Source of the DNA: RGIG5681 sp034180345
Lineage (GTDB): Bacteria > Bacillota_I > Bacilli_A > Erysipelotrichales > Erysipelotrichaceae
Reading direction: 5' to 3'
Assembly: GCA_034180345.1 (NCBI GenBank)
Contig: JAXFOQ010000032.1
Coordinates: 1 to 55,825 of the forward strand
Length of the DNA: 55,825 nucleotides
Positions 27,238 to 35,858 of the stretch are shown here, piece by piece. Each line of letters opens with the position of its first letter. The stretch's first letter is position 1. The position numbers were made by a program, and so were the translations under genes. The notes under the pieces were generated by a model that saw only the letters and a program-made list of their open reading frames with translations, had not been told where the DNA came from and did no database searches.

Positions 27238-27922
27238 ATTTACTGTTCTCCTCACCGACATTAACTACACCTAAAATTTTAATATTCGATATACGTTTTA
27301 ATTCCTTGGCACTTTTAATTCGATTATCAAATATTTCTATAATCGTTATAAAACCGATCGAAATAAACAACGATAAAAACGCCGATCCCAAAACAATCTT
27401 TTTGAAATTAAAATTGCTTTGTTCAATGGCGGATGCGGCTTCATCAATCACGATAATATCAACATCTTTAAATACTTTTTTAATTTCTTCAATTGCGGTA
27501 TCTCTTATTGAATTTGCCAAAAAATTAGCTTGTGTTTCATCATTATCAATATAATTCAAAGTAAACACCCTCGTATCTTTTGAGGCAATGACTTTTAAAT
27601 TATTTTTTAATTCACTTGCGGAAATTTTTAAATTTAATGTTTTAACAACCTTTTTTGCCACTTTATTGGATGTGATAATCTCCTGATAGTCTTTAAAAAA
27701 GATATTATTATTTAATATATTACCTTCATTATCAATCGTTTTTTCATTAATAATAAAGTTTGTCATAGCTGTATATGATTTTATATCTTTAAGCTTACCG
27801 AAAATAATAGATACAATAACTGTAATCATCGTTATTAATAAGATGATGATTTTTTTATTCCAAATAATTTTAATAAGTTCTCTAAAATCAAGCTCTATAT
27901 ATTCCTTTTCCAATTCACCCAT
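27227..27922 (-). CDS. Wzz/CpsC-type polysaccharide co-polymerase
   Basis: Controls chain length and anchors the kinase-like partner. The 231-aa protein has two transmembrane helices (about residues 27-45 and 178-198) flanking an extracellular region, as in CpsC/YveK. The cytoplasmic end FDNRIKSAKELKRISNIKIL then GVV is the family tail. First gene of the operon, with AGGAGGT eight bases upstream of ATG 27922. Confidence 0.87.
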   Translation of the reverse strand: MGELEKEYIELDFRELIKIIWNKKIIILLITMITVIVSIIFGKLKDIKSYTAMTNFIINEKTIDNEGNILNNNIFFKDYQEIITSNKVAKKVVKTLNLKISASELKNNLKVIASKDTRVFTLNYIDNDETQANFLANSIRDTAIEEIKKVFKDVDIIVIDEAASAIEQSNFNFKKIVLGSAFLSLFISIGFITIIEIFDNRIKSAKELKRISNIKILGVVNVGEENSKYEM

Positions 27923-28023
27923 AAAAACCTCCTAATTTTCAAAATTTACAAAATAAAAGTTTCAATAACAGATAAAAACAAAATTTAAAACTACAAAAAA
28001 TAATATAATCAATTATTTTCTTA

Positions 28024-28052
28024 ATTATAACCATTAATAACTTTAGGTGCAA
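28024..28052 (-). promoter_or_regulatory. Promoter of the polysaccharide operon
   Basis: On the minus strand TTGCAC (28047-28052), a 17-base spacer and TATAAT (28024-28029). Transcription would start near 28017, leaving a leader of about 95 nt before the Wzz-like gene. I see no other convincing promoter until 11868. The 333 bases between 27923 and 28255 otherwise hold only this and the Fic-gene terminator. Confidence 0.75.
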
Positions 28053-28170
28053 ATTTTAAAATGAAGCTCATTACCGATATTAAAAATAAATTTTATTGTG
28101 ATTTTTAATTAAATTTATTATTTACTTTGTGGTTTCACTATTATTTAAGTTCAATAAATATTAAATATTT

Positions 28171-28206
28171 AAAAACCTCCATATTTCTTGATATAGTATG
28201 GAGGTA
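28171..28206 (-). terminator. Terminator of the Fic gene
   Basis: ACCTCCATA (28175-28183) pairs perfectly with TATGGAGGT (28197-28205) over a 13-nt loop; on the minus strand the stem is followed by TTTTT. It separates the Fic gene from the polysaccharide promoter. Confidence 0.7.
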
Positions 28207-28255
28207 TACTATAAAATAATCGATAAATTCCAATTTATCTAACCCTTTTTAATTT

Positions 28256-29149
28256 TTACTTATCCAAAATAGGCAAATATAAATCCAATCTCCGATTCAA
28301 ATATCTTGCAAACATATCCGCCATTGCCGATATATTATGTTTTAAATAATATTCATCAAAGGCTTCATAATATTTTAAGTGATCGATAAACTTTATATCT
28401 ATTGGAGGATATCCTGCTTTCATCAGCTCCAAGTTAACCAGTAATCGTCCGGTTCTTCCGTTTCCATCAATAAAAGGATGTATACCTTCAAATTCGATAT
28501 GAAAACGGGCAAGCTTAGTCACTATATCTTCCTTGCTGTTTTTATATTGTTCCAGTAGTTCTTTCATCTTGGGAATAATCAAATATGGCTGTACCGGTTG
28601 GTGTGCTGCCCCCATAATTCGAACAGGAACTCTTCTGTATATTCCTCTATCCTCTTTTTTATCAGCCAAGACTAAATAGTGTATATCCTTTATTACCTTT
28701 TCGGATATTGGAGTATTTTCACTAACGAGTTGCTCAATATAATCAAAAGCTTCTTTATGTCCGATGACTTCTAAATGTTCCTTTAATGATTTACGGTTAA
28801 TGGTAAGTCCTCTAAGAACCATATCCGTTTCTCGTAAAGTTAAGGTATTACCTTCGATTGCATTTGAGTTATAGGTATATTCTATTAGGAATTCTTCATT
28901 TAATCTCTCAAGCTCTCCTTCTGTTAATGGTCTTCTTTTTCTGAACACTTCTAATTTATCCTCTATGATTGGAATGAGTGATTCCTTAATTTTATATCTT
29001 CCATCAGTGGGCTTTGTTGCATCATAAGGTATTTTCCAAGCTCTTCCTTCTTGATATGCACCGGAAATCTTCCCTTCCGAACATAAAATCCTTACTCTTC
29101 TATCAGATATTCCCCATTTTTCAGATGCTTGTTTTACTGTAATATACAT
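28256..29149 (-). CDS. Fic-domain protein with N-terminal DNA-binding-like domain
   Basis: A 297-aa probable AMP-transferase. Residues 1-45 look like a MerR/excisionase-type winged helix (TVKQASEKWGISDRRVRILC). The Fic core motif HPFIDGNGRTGR is at 224-235 with all catalytic residues. An inhibitory helix motif SNAIEGN at 95-101 matches [ST]xxxE[GN], so this is a class II self-inhibited Fic protein, with Glu99 expected to block ATP. Start ATG 29149 follows GAGGGG. It has its own terminator and is not in the polysaccharide operon. Target unknown. Confidence 0.9.
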   Translation of the reverse strand: MYITVKQASEKWGISDRRVRILCSEGKISGAYQEGRAWKIPYDATKPTDGRYKIKESLIPIIEDKLEVFRKRRPLTEGELERLNEEFLIEYTYNSNAIEGNTLTLRETDMVLRGLTINRKSLKEHLEVIGHKEAFDYIEQLVSENTPISEKVIKDIHYLVLADKKEDRGIYRRVPVRIMGAAHQPVQPYLIIPKMKELLEQYKNSKEDIVTKLARFHIEFEGIHPFIDGNGRTGRLLVNLELMKAGYPPIDIKFIDHLKYYEAFDEYYLKHNISAMADMFARYLNRRLDLYLPILDK

Positions 29150-29701
29150 AAATTACCCCTCAGGTTTTTATATTATATCCCATTTTATCGGAATAATATC
29201 AACTAAAAAGGAATAACATAATCGGATTATCGGAATAATAGTACTTTATAGAATGACGGCTTATATATGAAATAATATTAATATAATACCTATTTATAAT
29301 AAAGATTTTATTAGTTTACTTAATGTAATGAGTATATTTTATCTAATAATCAAAATGATATAAAATACGGTAATTTATTAAAGAAACAATTAAAATCCAT
29401 CAATAAAAAGAAAGAAGCAATTATTAATAACGCAAATAAACTTATTAATAAATATATTTACGGTAACTGCCTATAAAAATTAAAAATAGATGTTGTAATT
29501 TTATTTTGCTTGAAAAAGAAATTGCTGAAAGATTTAAAAATATCGATGAGCTTGAAATAATATAAAAAGGAGTGTACACTCCTTTTTACTTTTAAAGCGG
29601 TCTTTGTTTTATAAGGTGACCGACCTTACTTTTTTATAATATATAGATATATTGCATATATAATATGATATATTTTTATTTATATTCGTAAATTTATAAT
29701 T
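29150..29701. other. AT-rich intergenic region with possible gene remnants
   Basis: No intact gene in 552 bases. On the plus strand two short open stretches (about 29350-29475 and 29505-29563) encode Lys/Asn-rich helical sequence such as EKEIAERFKNIDELEII and end in stops, like the tail of a decayed gene. The second is followed by the palindromic terminator at 29564-29587. AAGGTGACCGACCTT with a following T run (29613-29635) may be another plus-strand terminator. Confidence 0.4.
29564..29587. terminator. Palindromic terminator-like element
   Basis: AAAAAGGAGTGT directly followed by its complement ACACTCCTTTTT, a perfect 24-base palindrome that would form a hairpin with flanking A and T runs in either direction. 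It could end tmRNA transcription from the minus strand. Confidence 0.55.
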
Positions 29702-30047
29702 TGGTGGAGATGACGGGAGTCGAACCCGTGTCCAAGAGTAATCCATATTTTAATATCTACAATTTAGTTTGACTTTAAATAAGATGATGCTTCTGGTTCA
29801 AACTACCAACATCAAATTTGTCCGTTCACTTTTCGAATGATATTGATGGACTTCAATACTTCATCTACACCTATGGAATTCGACTTGCTGATATAGGTAC
29901 CCAGCAAGAAGTCGCTGCAAGTCTATATCGACTAATTAAGCAGCAAACGCTAATTCGTTATTTCCGTTTATTTTTATTTTAGTTATTAGGTAACTACTCC
30001 ATTGCCATTAAAATTCAATCAAAACCTGTCGAAACCATGACATCCCC
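29702..30047 (-). ncRNA. ssrA: tmRNA (ssrA)
   Basis: The minus strand begins GGGGATGTCATGGTTTCGAC (5' end at 30047) and ends GGGTTCGACTCCCGTCATCT then CCACCA (CCA at 29702-29704), the alanyl-tRNA-like halves whose GGGGATG and CATCTCC pair as acceptor stem. The proteolysis tag frame ends N-G-N-N-E-L-A-F-A-A followed by TAA (around 29930-29965), matching the usual LAA/FAA-type degron. The resume codon is not certain; the open frame continues upstream through ...TKIKI. At 346 nt the length is normal. It rescues stalled ribosomes with SmpB. Confidence 0.96.
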
Positions 30048-30087
30048 ACAGCACCATTTTACCATAATTTATCAATAATTAAATCAG

Positions 30088-30321
30088 CTATTTATTAAGA
30101 TAAAAGGCATAGATGGTATCATCTATTCGATACCATTTTTTAAGATTATTGTTGGTAATTTCGATTTCAGCATTCAAGACTCCAGTTTTAATTAATTTAA
30201 TTAATTGTTCTTCACTTATATAATCAGAGTCATTTTCAGCTTTGCGATACCGCCAAATCTTATTGTTTGTTTTCTTTAATTTGGCAATACTGATACTTAA
30301 TAGTTCTTTTTTTGAGTTCAT
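30088..30321 (-). CDS. Small GYF_2/DUF4339-like protein
   Basis: 77 aa, soluble. The pattern W-Y-...-ISEEQLIKLIKTGVLNAEIE ... KWYRIDD resembles GYF_2 (DUF4339) domains with their W...Y, ..eL..L...G and W....D spacing, but the match is weak. It overlaps the end of the XRE/RCC1 gene by 62 bases in another frame, so it is coupled to it. A long-spaced AGAGGA may serve as ribosome site. Confidence 0.5.
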   Translation of the reverse strand: MNSKKELLSISIAKLKKTNNKIWRYRKAENDSDYISEEQLIKLIKTGVLNAEIEITNNNLKKWYRIDDTIYAFYLNK

Positions 30322-32032
30322 TCTTTGTCAATTCCTCTCCACCGCTTATACCTTCAACCATTACCACAATCGGTTCCTTGCTACCACCACAACTTTGTGA
30401 TGATTCTGACTTATTTAATTGTTCATCAGTTACTCCAAGACCCTTTAAATAGGCTTCAAAATTATTCAAGGTCTTGCCAACCAATTCTTCCAACTTAAAA
30501 GCTTCTTCCTTTTCAACAACATTATTAGGTTTATTATTCAAGGCCTTAAACTTCCAAGTTTGAATTGTTGGTTTACTATTTTTAAAACTTGGATTATCAG
30601 TTAGAGCTGTAATTCTAATCGTATAAACTTCCCCATCCACAAATTTATTAGTTGCCACATAAACCATTCTTTCTTTAGTTCTGACACTAAAACCACTACC
30701 CAGATCCAATTCAAATAAGTAATAATCGGCATTGGCGATAAAGTCATATGAAAACTTAACCTCATTTTCACCTACAACCGCAGTAACATTTTCAATCGGT
30801 GCCAATTCCTTTAAATCATTTTGGTCTTTTTCAAATTGATTGTACTTATTATTACCGACCCCATATAGCTTATTACCATCAAAGCCCACTAAATAATCTG
30901 GTCCTGAAGCAATACTTTTAACCTTCCATTTACTAATTCGTTCTTCAATTAAGTAATTATCAATCGCAATTAAGGCCTGATAGTCCTTTCTTAAGCCTGC
31001 CACAAAATCTTCACCAGCCGCCACAAGCTCCACATCACTCCAAGCAGACACATTAAAAATATTTTCACTATAATAGTAAACTTTGCCTTGATGATCGACA
31101 TAGGTAAAAATACTGTTACTAAAATCCAGATGCTTGACATCCTTATTCTTTAAATTAATAATCTGTTCCTTAAAGGGTACATAGCCCGCCACCAAAATAC
31201 CATTATTATCAAAGCCAATGGTACCGTTATTACTGGCATATATTCTGGTTACACTGTGCCATTGAGAAACATTACATTCACCATGTTCATTATCACCAAC
31301 ACACAAAACCTTACCTGAACCAGTTAAGCCGACAATGTGTGAATTACCGACTTCAATATCAATAATGTTGTCCCACTTAGCTATTTCGCTTGAAAATTTT
31401 GAAAGTAGCCCCTCACTATAGACATAGCCATTACGATCGAGTAAAACGGTAAAACTGCTACCCTCTCTTACCTTGACAATGTCTTTGTATTTGGATAAAT
31501 TAAGCTGTCCATTGGAATTATCCCCTCGACCAGAAACAAGGCCCTCATTATTGATATATACAACCGACTTAGAAGAAGCACTGATATTATCATTAATCTT
31601 AGGAGTTCTTGATACCGTAATTTTGTTACCTTTAGGCATAAAACTGATAATCACCACCACTAATATGATAGTGATAATCCCTGCCATCAACACCCCGATA
31701 AAACTATTATTTTTAAGAAAACGATATATATTTGAAGCTCGGAAACGATACTTAGACTTTTCAAAAAAAGTTAAAGAATATTCATCGGTTTTAAAAATAT
31801 TATTAATGGGTTTTAATTTTAATTCTTGTTCATGAATAAATAACGACTCTAAATTAATATGATACAAATTAGCTAATTTATTTAATTGTTCAAAAGTAAA
31901 CATTGAACGACCATTTTCAATTGCCATATAATCAAAAACATCTAAACCAAGATGTTTAGCGACATAGTTTTGTGAATAATTATAATGCTTTCTAAGCATC
32001 AATAATTTTTCAGGTATTCGATTACTACTCAT
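30260..32032 (-). CDS. Membrane-spanning XRE regulator with extracellular RCC1-like repeats
   Basis: About 590 aa. Residues 5-65 are an XRE helix-turn-helix (KLLMLRKHYNYSQNYVAKHL then GLDVFDYMAIENGR). A single helix at about 111-132 spans the membrane. Residues ~150-400 hold repeats such as VSGRGDNSNGQLNL, VLCVGDNEHGECNVSQW and LYGVGNNKYNQF, typical of RCC1-type beta-propellers. A fibronectin-III-like segment (~405-490) and a C-terminal PASTA-like segment (LVGKTLNNFEAYLKGLGV) follow. It would be a one-component transmembrane sensor; the ligand is unknown. ATG 32030-32032 lies six bases after TATAAT with no ribosome site, so it is probably leaderless. Confidence 0.78.
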   Translation of the reverse strand: MSSNRIPEKLLMLRKHYNYSQNYVAKHLGLDVFDYMAIENGRSMFTFEQLNKLANLYHINLESLFIHEQELKLKPINNIFKTDEYSLTFFEKSKYRFRASNIYRFLKNNSFIGVLMAGIITIILVVVIISFMPKGNKITVSRTPKINDNISASSKSVVYINNEGLVSGRGDNSNGQLNLSKYKDIVKVREGSSFTVLLDRNGYVYSEGLLSKFSSEIAKWDNIIDIEVGNSHIVGLTGSGKVLCVGDNEHGECNVSQWHSVTRIYASNNGTIGFDNNGILVAGYVPFKEQIINLKNKDVKHLDFSNSIFTYVDHQGKVYYYSENIFNVSAWSDVELVAAGEDFVAGLRKDYQALIAIDNYLIEERISKWKVKSIASGPDYLVGFDGNKLYGVGNNKYNQFEKDQNDLKELAPIENVTAVVGENEVKFSYDFIANADYYLFELDLGSGFSVRTKERMVYVATNKFVDGEVYTIRITALTDNPSFKNSKPTIQTWKFKALNNKPNNVVEKEEAFKLEELVGKTLNNFEAYLKGLGVTDEQLNKSESSQSCGGSKEPIVVMVEGISGGEELTKNELKKRTIKYQYCQIKENKQ

Positions 32033-32060
32033 ATATATATTATACCCAAAAGAAAAGCGA

Positions 32061-32699
32061 TTAAAAACCGCTTGTATCCTTAAATATATCTTGATTATCA
32101 AATTGTTGTGGTGTCGGCATTATATATTCGATATTATAAGCCTTCTTTTTCTCATTCAAGACTGCTTCAACCTTAATAATCTCACCATTAAAAGCTTCGT
32201 AATTATTAAAATTTCCATTCAAGACATAGCCATTATTGCCACCGAAAAAATTATGTGCAACATCACTATCAATAACAAATTCAATTACCGAACCATCCTG
32301 GGCATTACAACCACCAACAGTATGATTATCAGATTTAGCCTCAACTTTAACCAGTGGTAAAATCGCCCCACTACTCAAGGTAAAATAATAACGACTACCG
32401 ATCGGACCATAGTAACTACCAAGTGCTACCCCAATAAAACCATCACCATCTATTAATAGACCGCTCTTATCAACATTCATATGTTCGTCAATGAAACGAT
32501 ATTGAGTACTGGCGGTATTGGTAATAGCACGATAATCCATATATGTTTTAATAGCACTATCAGAACAAGAGTTAATTTCCTCACTTAGGTATTCTTTTTG
32601 GTAATCATCAACCAAATTATCAGGAGTAAAATTGTTCGCATCAAAGCCCACTAAAACAATTAAAACAATTCCAATCAACAACAACTTAAACTTTTTCAC
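32061..32699 (-). CDS. Secreted or membrane-anchored hypothetical protein
   Basis: 212 aa starting at GTG 32699. Residues 1-20 form an N-terminal hydrophobic signal (KKFKLLLIGIVLIVLVGF) without lipobox cysteine. The rest is extracellular, with conserved-looking glycine-rich turns (GDGFIGVALGSYYGPIGSRY) and two or three cysteines. No family is recognised. It ends 29 bases before the XRE/RCC1 gene and is likely a partner or co-expressed sensor component. The start follows a TAAGAT hexamer by seven bases and has no ribosome site. Confidence 0.6.
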   Translation of the reverse strand: MKKFKLLLIGIVLIVLVGFDANNFTPDNLVDDYQKEYLSEEINSCSDSAIKTYMDYRAITNTASTQYRFIDEHMNVDKSGLLIDGDGFIGVALGSYYGPIGSRYYFTLSSGAILPLVKVEAKSDNHTVGGCNAQDGSVIEFVIDSDVAHNFFGGNNGYVLNGNFNNYEAFNGEIIKVEAVLNEKKKAYNIEYIMPTPQQFDNQDIFKDTSGF

Positions 32700-32790
32700 A
32701 TTTACTATCTTAACACATTAATGATTTTTAGTCTAAATGATACCCCTATACTACTTAATCAGTATTCAATATTAATATCAGATATATTAA

Positions 32791-32826
32791 AAACCCCTTT
32801 TACTGGATTGTCCAGTTTAGGGGGTA
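32791..32826 (-). terminator. Terminator of mscL
   Basis: A strong imperfect hairpin: ACCCC and ACTGGA on one arm, TCCAGT and GGGGT on the other, with a TTG loop. Read on the minus strand it is followed by TTTTTAATA and lies 33 bases past the mscL stop. Confidence 0.75.
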
Positions 32827-32858
32827 CATCTCACTTTTGGGGTTGTTGTTTATAATAT

Positions 32859-33293
32859 TTATTTTTTATTTTTTAATTCTTCTAAGATGGCTGTTAAAAG
32901 TTCTTCGGTTGTTGGCTTTGGTGCTTCTTCAACCACTTCCTCAACTTTTTTATCAGTCTTTTCTTTAGCCTTGTTAAAAGCCTTAACAATTAAAAAGACA
33001 ATGAAGGCAATCAACACAAAGTTGATAATTGCTGTAGCAAAAGTTCCAATACCGATAACTACTGCAGGTGTAACTACCTTACCACTGGCATCTAAGACTT
33101 CTTGGGTCAAGACAACATTAAACTTCGCAAGATCAATATTGCCAATCAAATAACCGATCATCGGCATTAAAACATCATTGATTAAGCTGGTAGTAATCTT
33201 ACCAAAGGCTGTAGCGATAATCACACCAATCGCTAGATCTAGTACATTACCCCTCATAATAAATTCTTTAAATTCACCAATAAATTTTTTCAT
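32859..33293 (-). CDS. mscL: Large-conductance mechanosensitive channel MscL
   Basis: A turgor safety valve in the membrane. The 144-aa protein has the N-terminal amphipathic helix FIGEFKEFIMRGNVLDLAIG, TM1 VIIATAFGKITTSLINDVLM, TM2 GTFATAIINFVLIAFIVFLI and the charged cytoplasmic helix. AGGAGG precedes the start. Single gene with its own terminator. Confidence 0.97.
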   Translation of the reverse strand: MKKFIGEFKEFIMRGNVLDLAIGVIIATAFGKITTSLINDVLMPMIGYLIGNIDLAKFNVVLTQEVLDASGKVVTPAVVIGIGTFATAIINFVLIAFIVFLIVKAFNKAKEKTDKKVEEVVEEAPKPTTEELLTAILEELKNKK

Positions 33294-33354
33294 ATCTAAT
33301 CCTCCTGAATATATTTAAATTATACACTTTTATCAGTATTAAACCATATAGCAA

Positions 33355-33555
33355 TTAATTAAAATGAAGCATTAAAGCGATAACCAAACTACCGACTAAA
33401 TAGCTTAATGCCATTGCCATCATCAAATATAATAACTGTGCTTGATAGACAGCATTCTTTTTAAGCATCCTATTAATATCCAAGGCACTTAAGGCATAGG
33501 CTGCTAAAATAAAGCAGATGATATAAATAACTATTTTCACAAGATAATCAGCCAT
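33355..33555 (-). CDS. DUF1146 (YwzB-like) small membrane protein
   Basis: 66 aa with two transmembrane helices. YIICFILAAYALSALDINRM and KKNAVYQAQLLYLMMAMALS then YLVGSLVI match the DUF1146 pattern of Firmicutes, including L..ld..r..kk....q.qll..llai.lgYlV..F. Ribosome site AAGGAG lies inside the end of the NagA-like gene, which it overlaps by eight bases. Function unknown. Confidence 0.85.
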   Translation of the reverse strand: MADYLVKIVIYIICFILAAYALSALDINRMLKKNAVYQAQLLYLMMAMALSYLVGSLVIALMLHFN

Positions 33556-34390
33556 TAATAACTCCTTTAACCATAGTCTTTACTATTTGATAATCATCAT
33601 TCATGAATACAAGATCTGCAAACTTACCCCTAGTAAGAGTGCCATAAAAAGCATCCAAGCCCAATAAATTAACTTTATTTAACGAAGAAATCATCAATAA
33701 TTCAGAATTGCTGAAACCATAATTTTTTAATTTCTTAAAAAGCGTTGCATAATCATCGGTATCAACAATCAAATAAGGTTTTCTAATATTATTAAGCACT
33801 AATTTATCAATACTTTCATGAAACTTATCAAAACAATAATTGACATAACAATCACAGTCATCAAAGGCAAGATTACTTAAATTGGGTTTTTTAAGACCAA
33901 AAGACGGAGTATCTTCAAACAAGTTATAGATAACAACCCTAGCTAACTTCTTTAAAGTTAAAACTTCTTCATAAGCATTGGCCATTGTTTTAATATTTAA
34001 AATAATCTTTCTTCGGATTAATTCCTCCAATAATAATTCATCTTTATTCATAATCGGATCATAATCAATCATCTTTATCAATCCATATGAATCGTATCTT
34101 TTTAAATCACTCAAAGTATAGACATGGCTATCAAGATAAATTCCTAAATCGTTTGTTTTATTTATTCTACCAAGACCAAATATATTACCTGGGTTATATA
34201 AGGAGATAAAACTTGGAAAGATCATTAAACCACCAGCATCAAGACATTCAATATTTTGATAATCTTTAATTGATATTGGGCTAATAAATACTCTTTCAAT
34301 GTGTTGATCTTTAATTAAAAGACCACCATTCAAAACCTCTTTATGACCATCAATAATTAAATGTGCATTATATATTAATATTTCATTCAT
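33548..34390 (-). CDS. NagA-like amidohydrolase without metal-binding motif
   Basis: 280 aa. Both ends resemble the beta-sandwich parts of amidohydrolases: the N terminus ILIYNAHLIIDGHKEVLNGG and the C terminus LGLDAFYGTLTRGKFADLVF then MNDD, as in NagA. Where NagA has PGFIDIHIHG this protein has PSFISLYNPG, so both metal-binding histidines are missing, and it is about 100 aa shorter than NagA. It is probably a catalytically dead relative. No ribosome site; TAGAAT ends six bases before the ATG, suggesting a leaderless transcript. Confidence 0.65.
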   Translation of the reverse strand: MNEILIYNAHLIIDGHKEVLNGGLLIKDQHIERVFISPISIKDYQNIECLDAGGLMIFPSFISLYNPGNIFGLGRINKTNDLGIYLDSHVYTLSDLKRYDSYGLIKMIDYDPIMNKDELLLEELIRRKIILNIKTMANAYEEVLTLKKLARVVIYNLFEDTPSFGLKKPNLSNLAFDDCDCYVNYCFDKFHESIDKLVLNNIRKPYLIVDTDDYATLFKKLKNYGFSNSELLMISSLNKVNLLGLDAFYGTLTRGKFADLVFMNDDYQIVKTMVKGVING

Positions 34391-34437
34391 ATTAATATTC
34401 TAACACAGCCTAAACTTCATATTAAAAAATAACATCA

Positions 34438-35040
34438 TTATTGAGCAACATATTCCGCACCACGCTCAGCTTTAATTTCTAAATTATCAATAATTAAAAT
34501 TAAATCACGATAATGATTTTTTTCAACCATTTTAAGTTTACCCTTGACCCTAATCCAATCGTTGGGTTTAGGGTATTCGTGGTCATAATCAAGAATAAAG
34601 CCACCCCAGCCATCATTACCACAACAGCCAGGTCCTAAACGATATACCGCTGGTTTTTCATCACCCTTATAACTCTTTAAATATGTAAACATCCCTTCGA
34701 TAATAATAGTTTTATCTTTATATTGATCAAAATTATAATAAATATCATTGATTTGAGCGATATATAATTTCTCACCAATTTCCAATACATCCTCACTTTG
34801 AGCATGTTTTTTATCTTCATCATTCAAAATACCGTGTTTTGGGTTATTGGTGTTATCATTTTTTTTAATCTCAATCGGTTTTAACGAAGGCTCTGAACTC
34901 TTGCTACTCTGATTAAGATTTATTTTATCACTATCCACAATATCTTTATTTACTTGATAAGAATATTTATACATTTTATCGGTTTGTTTTTGGCAAGCCG
35001 CCAACACCAATACAAGTAATAATATCAATAATTTTCTCAT
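34438..35040 (-). CDS. Lipoprotein of the zinc uptake operon (DUF1980-like C-terminal domain)
   Basis: 200 aa. The signal ends in lipobox LAAC at residues 13-16 (ILLLVLVLAACQ). A polar linker follows (~20-80). The C-terminal ~100 residues form an OB-like domain: IYYNFDQYKDKTIIIEGMF, PGCCGNDGWGGFILDYD and NDWIRVKGKLKMV. The Cys-Cys and the vE-G.f / W..V.G.l pattern resemble the C-terminal domain of the TIGR03943/DUF1980 proteins associated with zinc limitation. Last gene of the zur-znuACB operon, overlapping znuB by four bases; the cysteine pair may bind metal. Role inferred from context. Confidence 0.7.
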   Translation of the reverse strand: MRKLLILLLVLVLAACQKQTDKMYKYSYQVNKDIVDSDKINLNQSSKSSEPSLKPIEIKKNDNTNNPKHGILNDEDKKHAQSEDVLEIGEKLYIAQINDIYYNFDQYKDKTIIIEGMFTYLKSYKGDEKPAVYRLGPGCCGNDGWGGFILDYDHEYPKPNDWIRVKGKLKMVEKNHYRDLILIIDNLEIKAERGAEYVAQ

Positions 35041-35858
35041 CTTAAATACTTCTTTCCTCTAGCAATTAAACTAAATATCAAAAATAATGCAATATTCACC
35101 AGTGCAATACTAGCACCTGTTGGTGTTGCGTATATATATGATATAAGCATTCCTACAAAGAAACAACTTATAGACACTATCGCCGATACAATGATGACAT
35201 CTTTAAATCGTTTAAAAAGGCGCATTGCTGTAAGAGCTGGAAAAATAATCAAACTGGAAATCAATAGCGAACCCATAGTACGCATACCCAAAACAATGGT
35301 TAGGGCTGTCAATAGAGCTAAAACCATATTATAGGCAGAAACATTGGTGCCTACTGCCTTGGCAAAGTTTTCATCAAAGGTAATTAAAAAAATACGATTA
35401 TAAAAGATGATATAAATAATAACCACTACGATTGATAAAACTACACTTAAATAAAAATCACTAATGCTGAGTCCTAAAATAGTTCCAAATAAATAATTAC
35501 AAACATCGGTATTCATTCCCGTACTAACCGACAAAATAGTTACACCAATCGCTAGTGAGGCGGTTGAAATCATCGCAATAGCTGCATCGCCCTTAATCTT
35601 ATGACTTTCAGATACCCTAAGCAACAAAAAGGCTGCCACCACCACAATTGGAATGGTGATTTGTAAGGGCGCCATATTGATGGCTGTTGCCAAAGCCAAA
35701 GCTCCAAAACCGACATGTGACAGACCATCACCAATCATTGAAAATCTTTTTAAAACTAAGCTAACACCCAAAAGAGCCGCACATAATGCCACCAATGTCC
35801 CAGCAATAATCGCCCTAAACATAAAAGGGTATGACAGCATTTCATTAATAACCGACAT
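35037..35858 (-). CDS. znuB: Zinc ABC transporter permease ZnuB
   Basis: 273 aa, about eight hydrophobic helices of the ABC-3 family. ALLGVSLVLKRFSMIGDGLS then HVGFGALALA near the N terminus and RTMGSLLISSLIIFPALTAM are characteristic. It overlaps znuC by 14 bases. Mn and Fe importers of this family are similar; zinc is favoured by the His-rich binding protein and the adjacent Zur-like regulator. Confidence 0.9.
   Translation of the reverse strand: MSVINEMLSYPFMFRAIIAGTLVALCAALLGVSLVLKRFSMIGDGLSHVGFGALALATAINMAPLQITIPIVVVAAFLLLRVSESHKIKGDAAIAMISTASLAIGVTILSVSTGMNTDVCNYLFGTILGLSISDFYLSVVLSIVVVIIYIIFYNRIFLITFDENFAKAVGTNVSAYNMVLALLTALTIVLGMRTMGSLLISSLIIFPALTAMRLFKRFKDVIIVSAIVSISCFFVGMLISYIYATPTGASIALVNIALFLIFSLIARGKKYLR

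Noticed and set aside
29702..29780. A tRNA gene on the minus strand (GGGTTCGACTCCCGTCATCT)
   Set aside because: This is the 3' half of the tRNA-like domain of tmRNA; the 5' half lies at 30047 and no anticodon arm is present.
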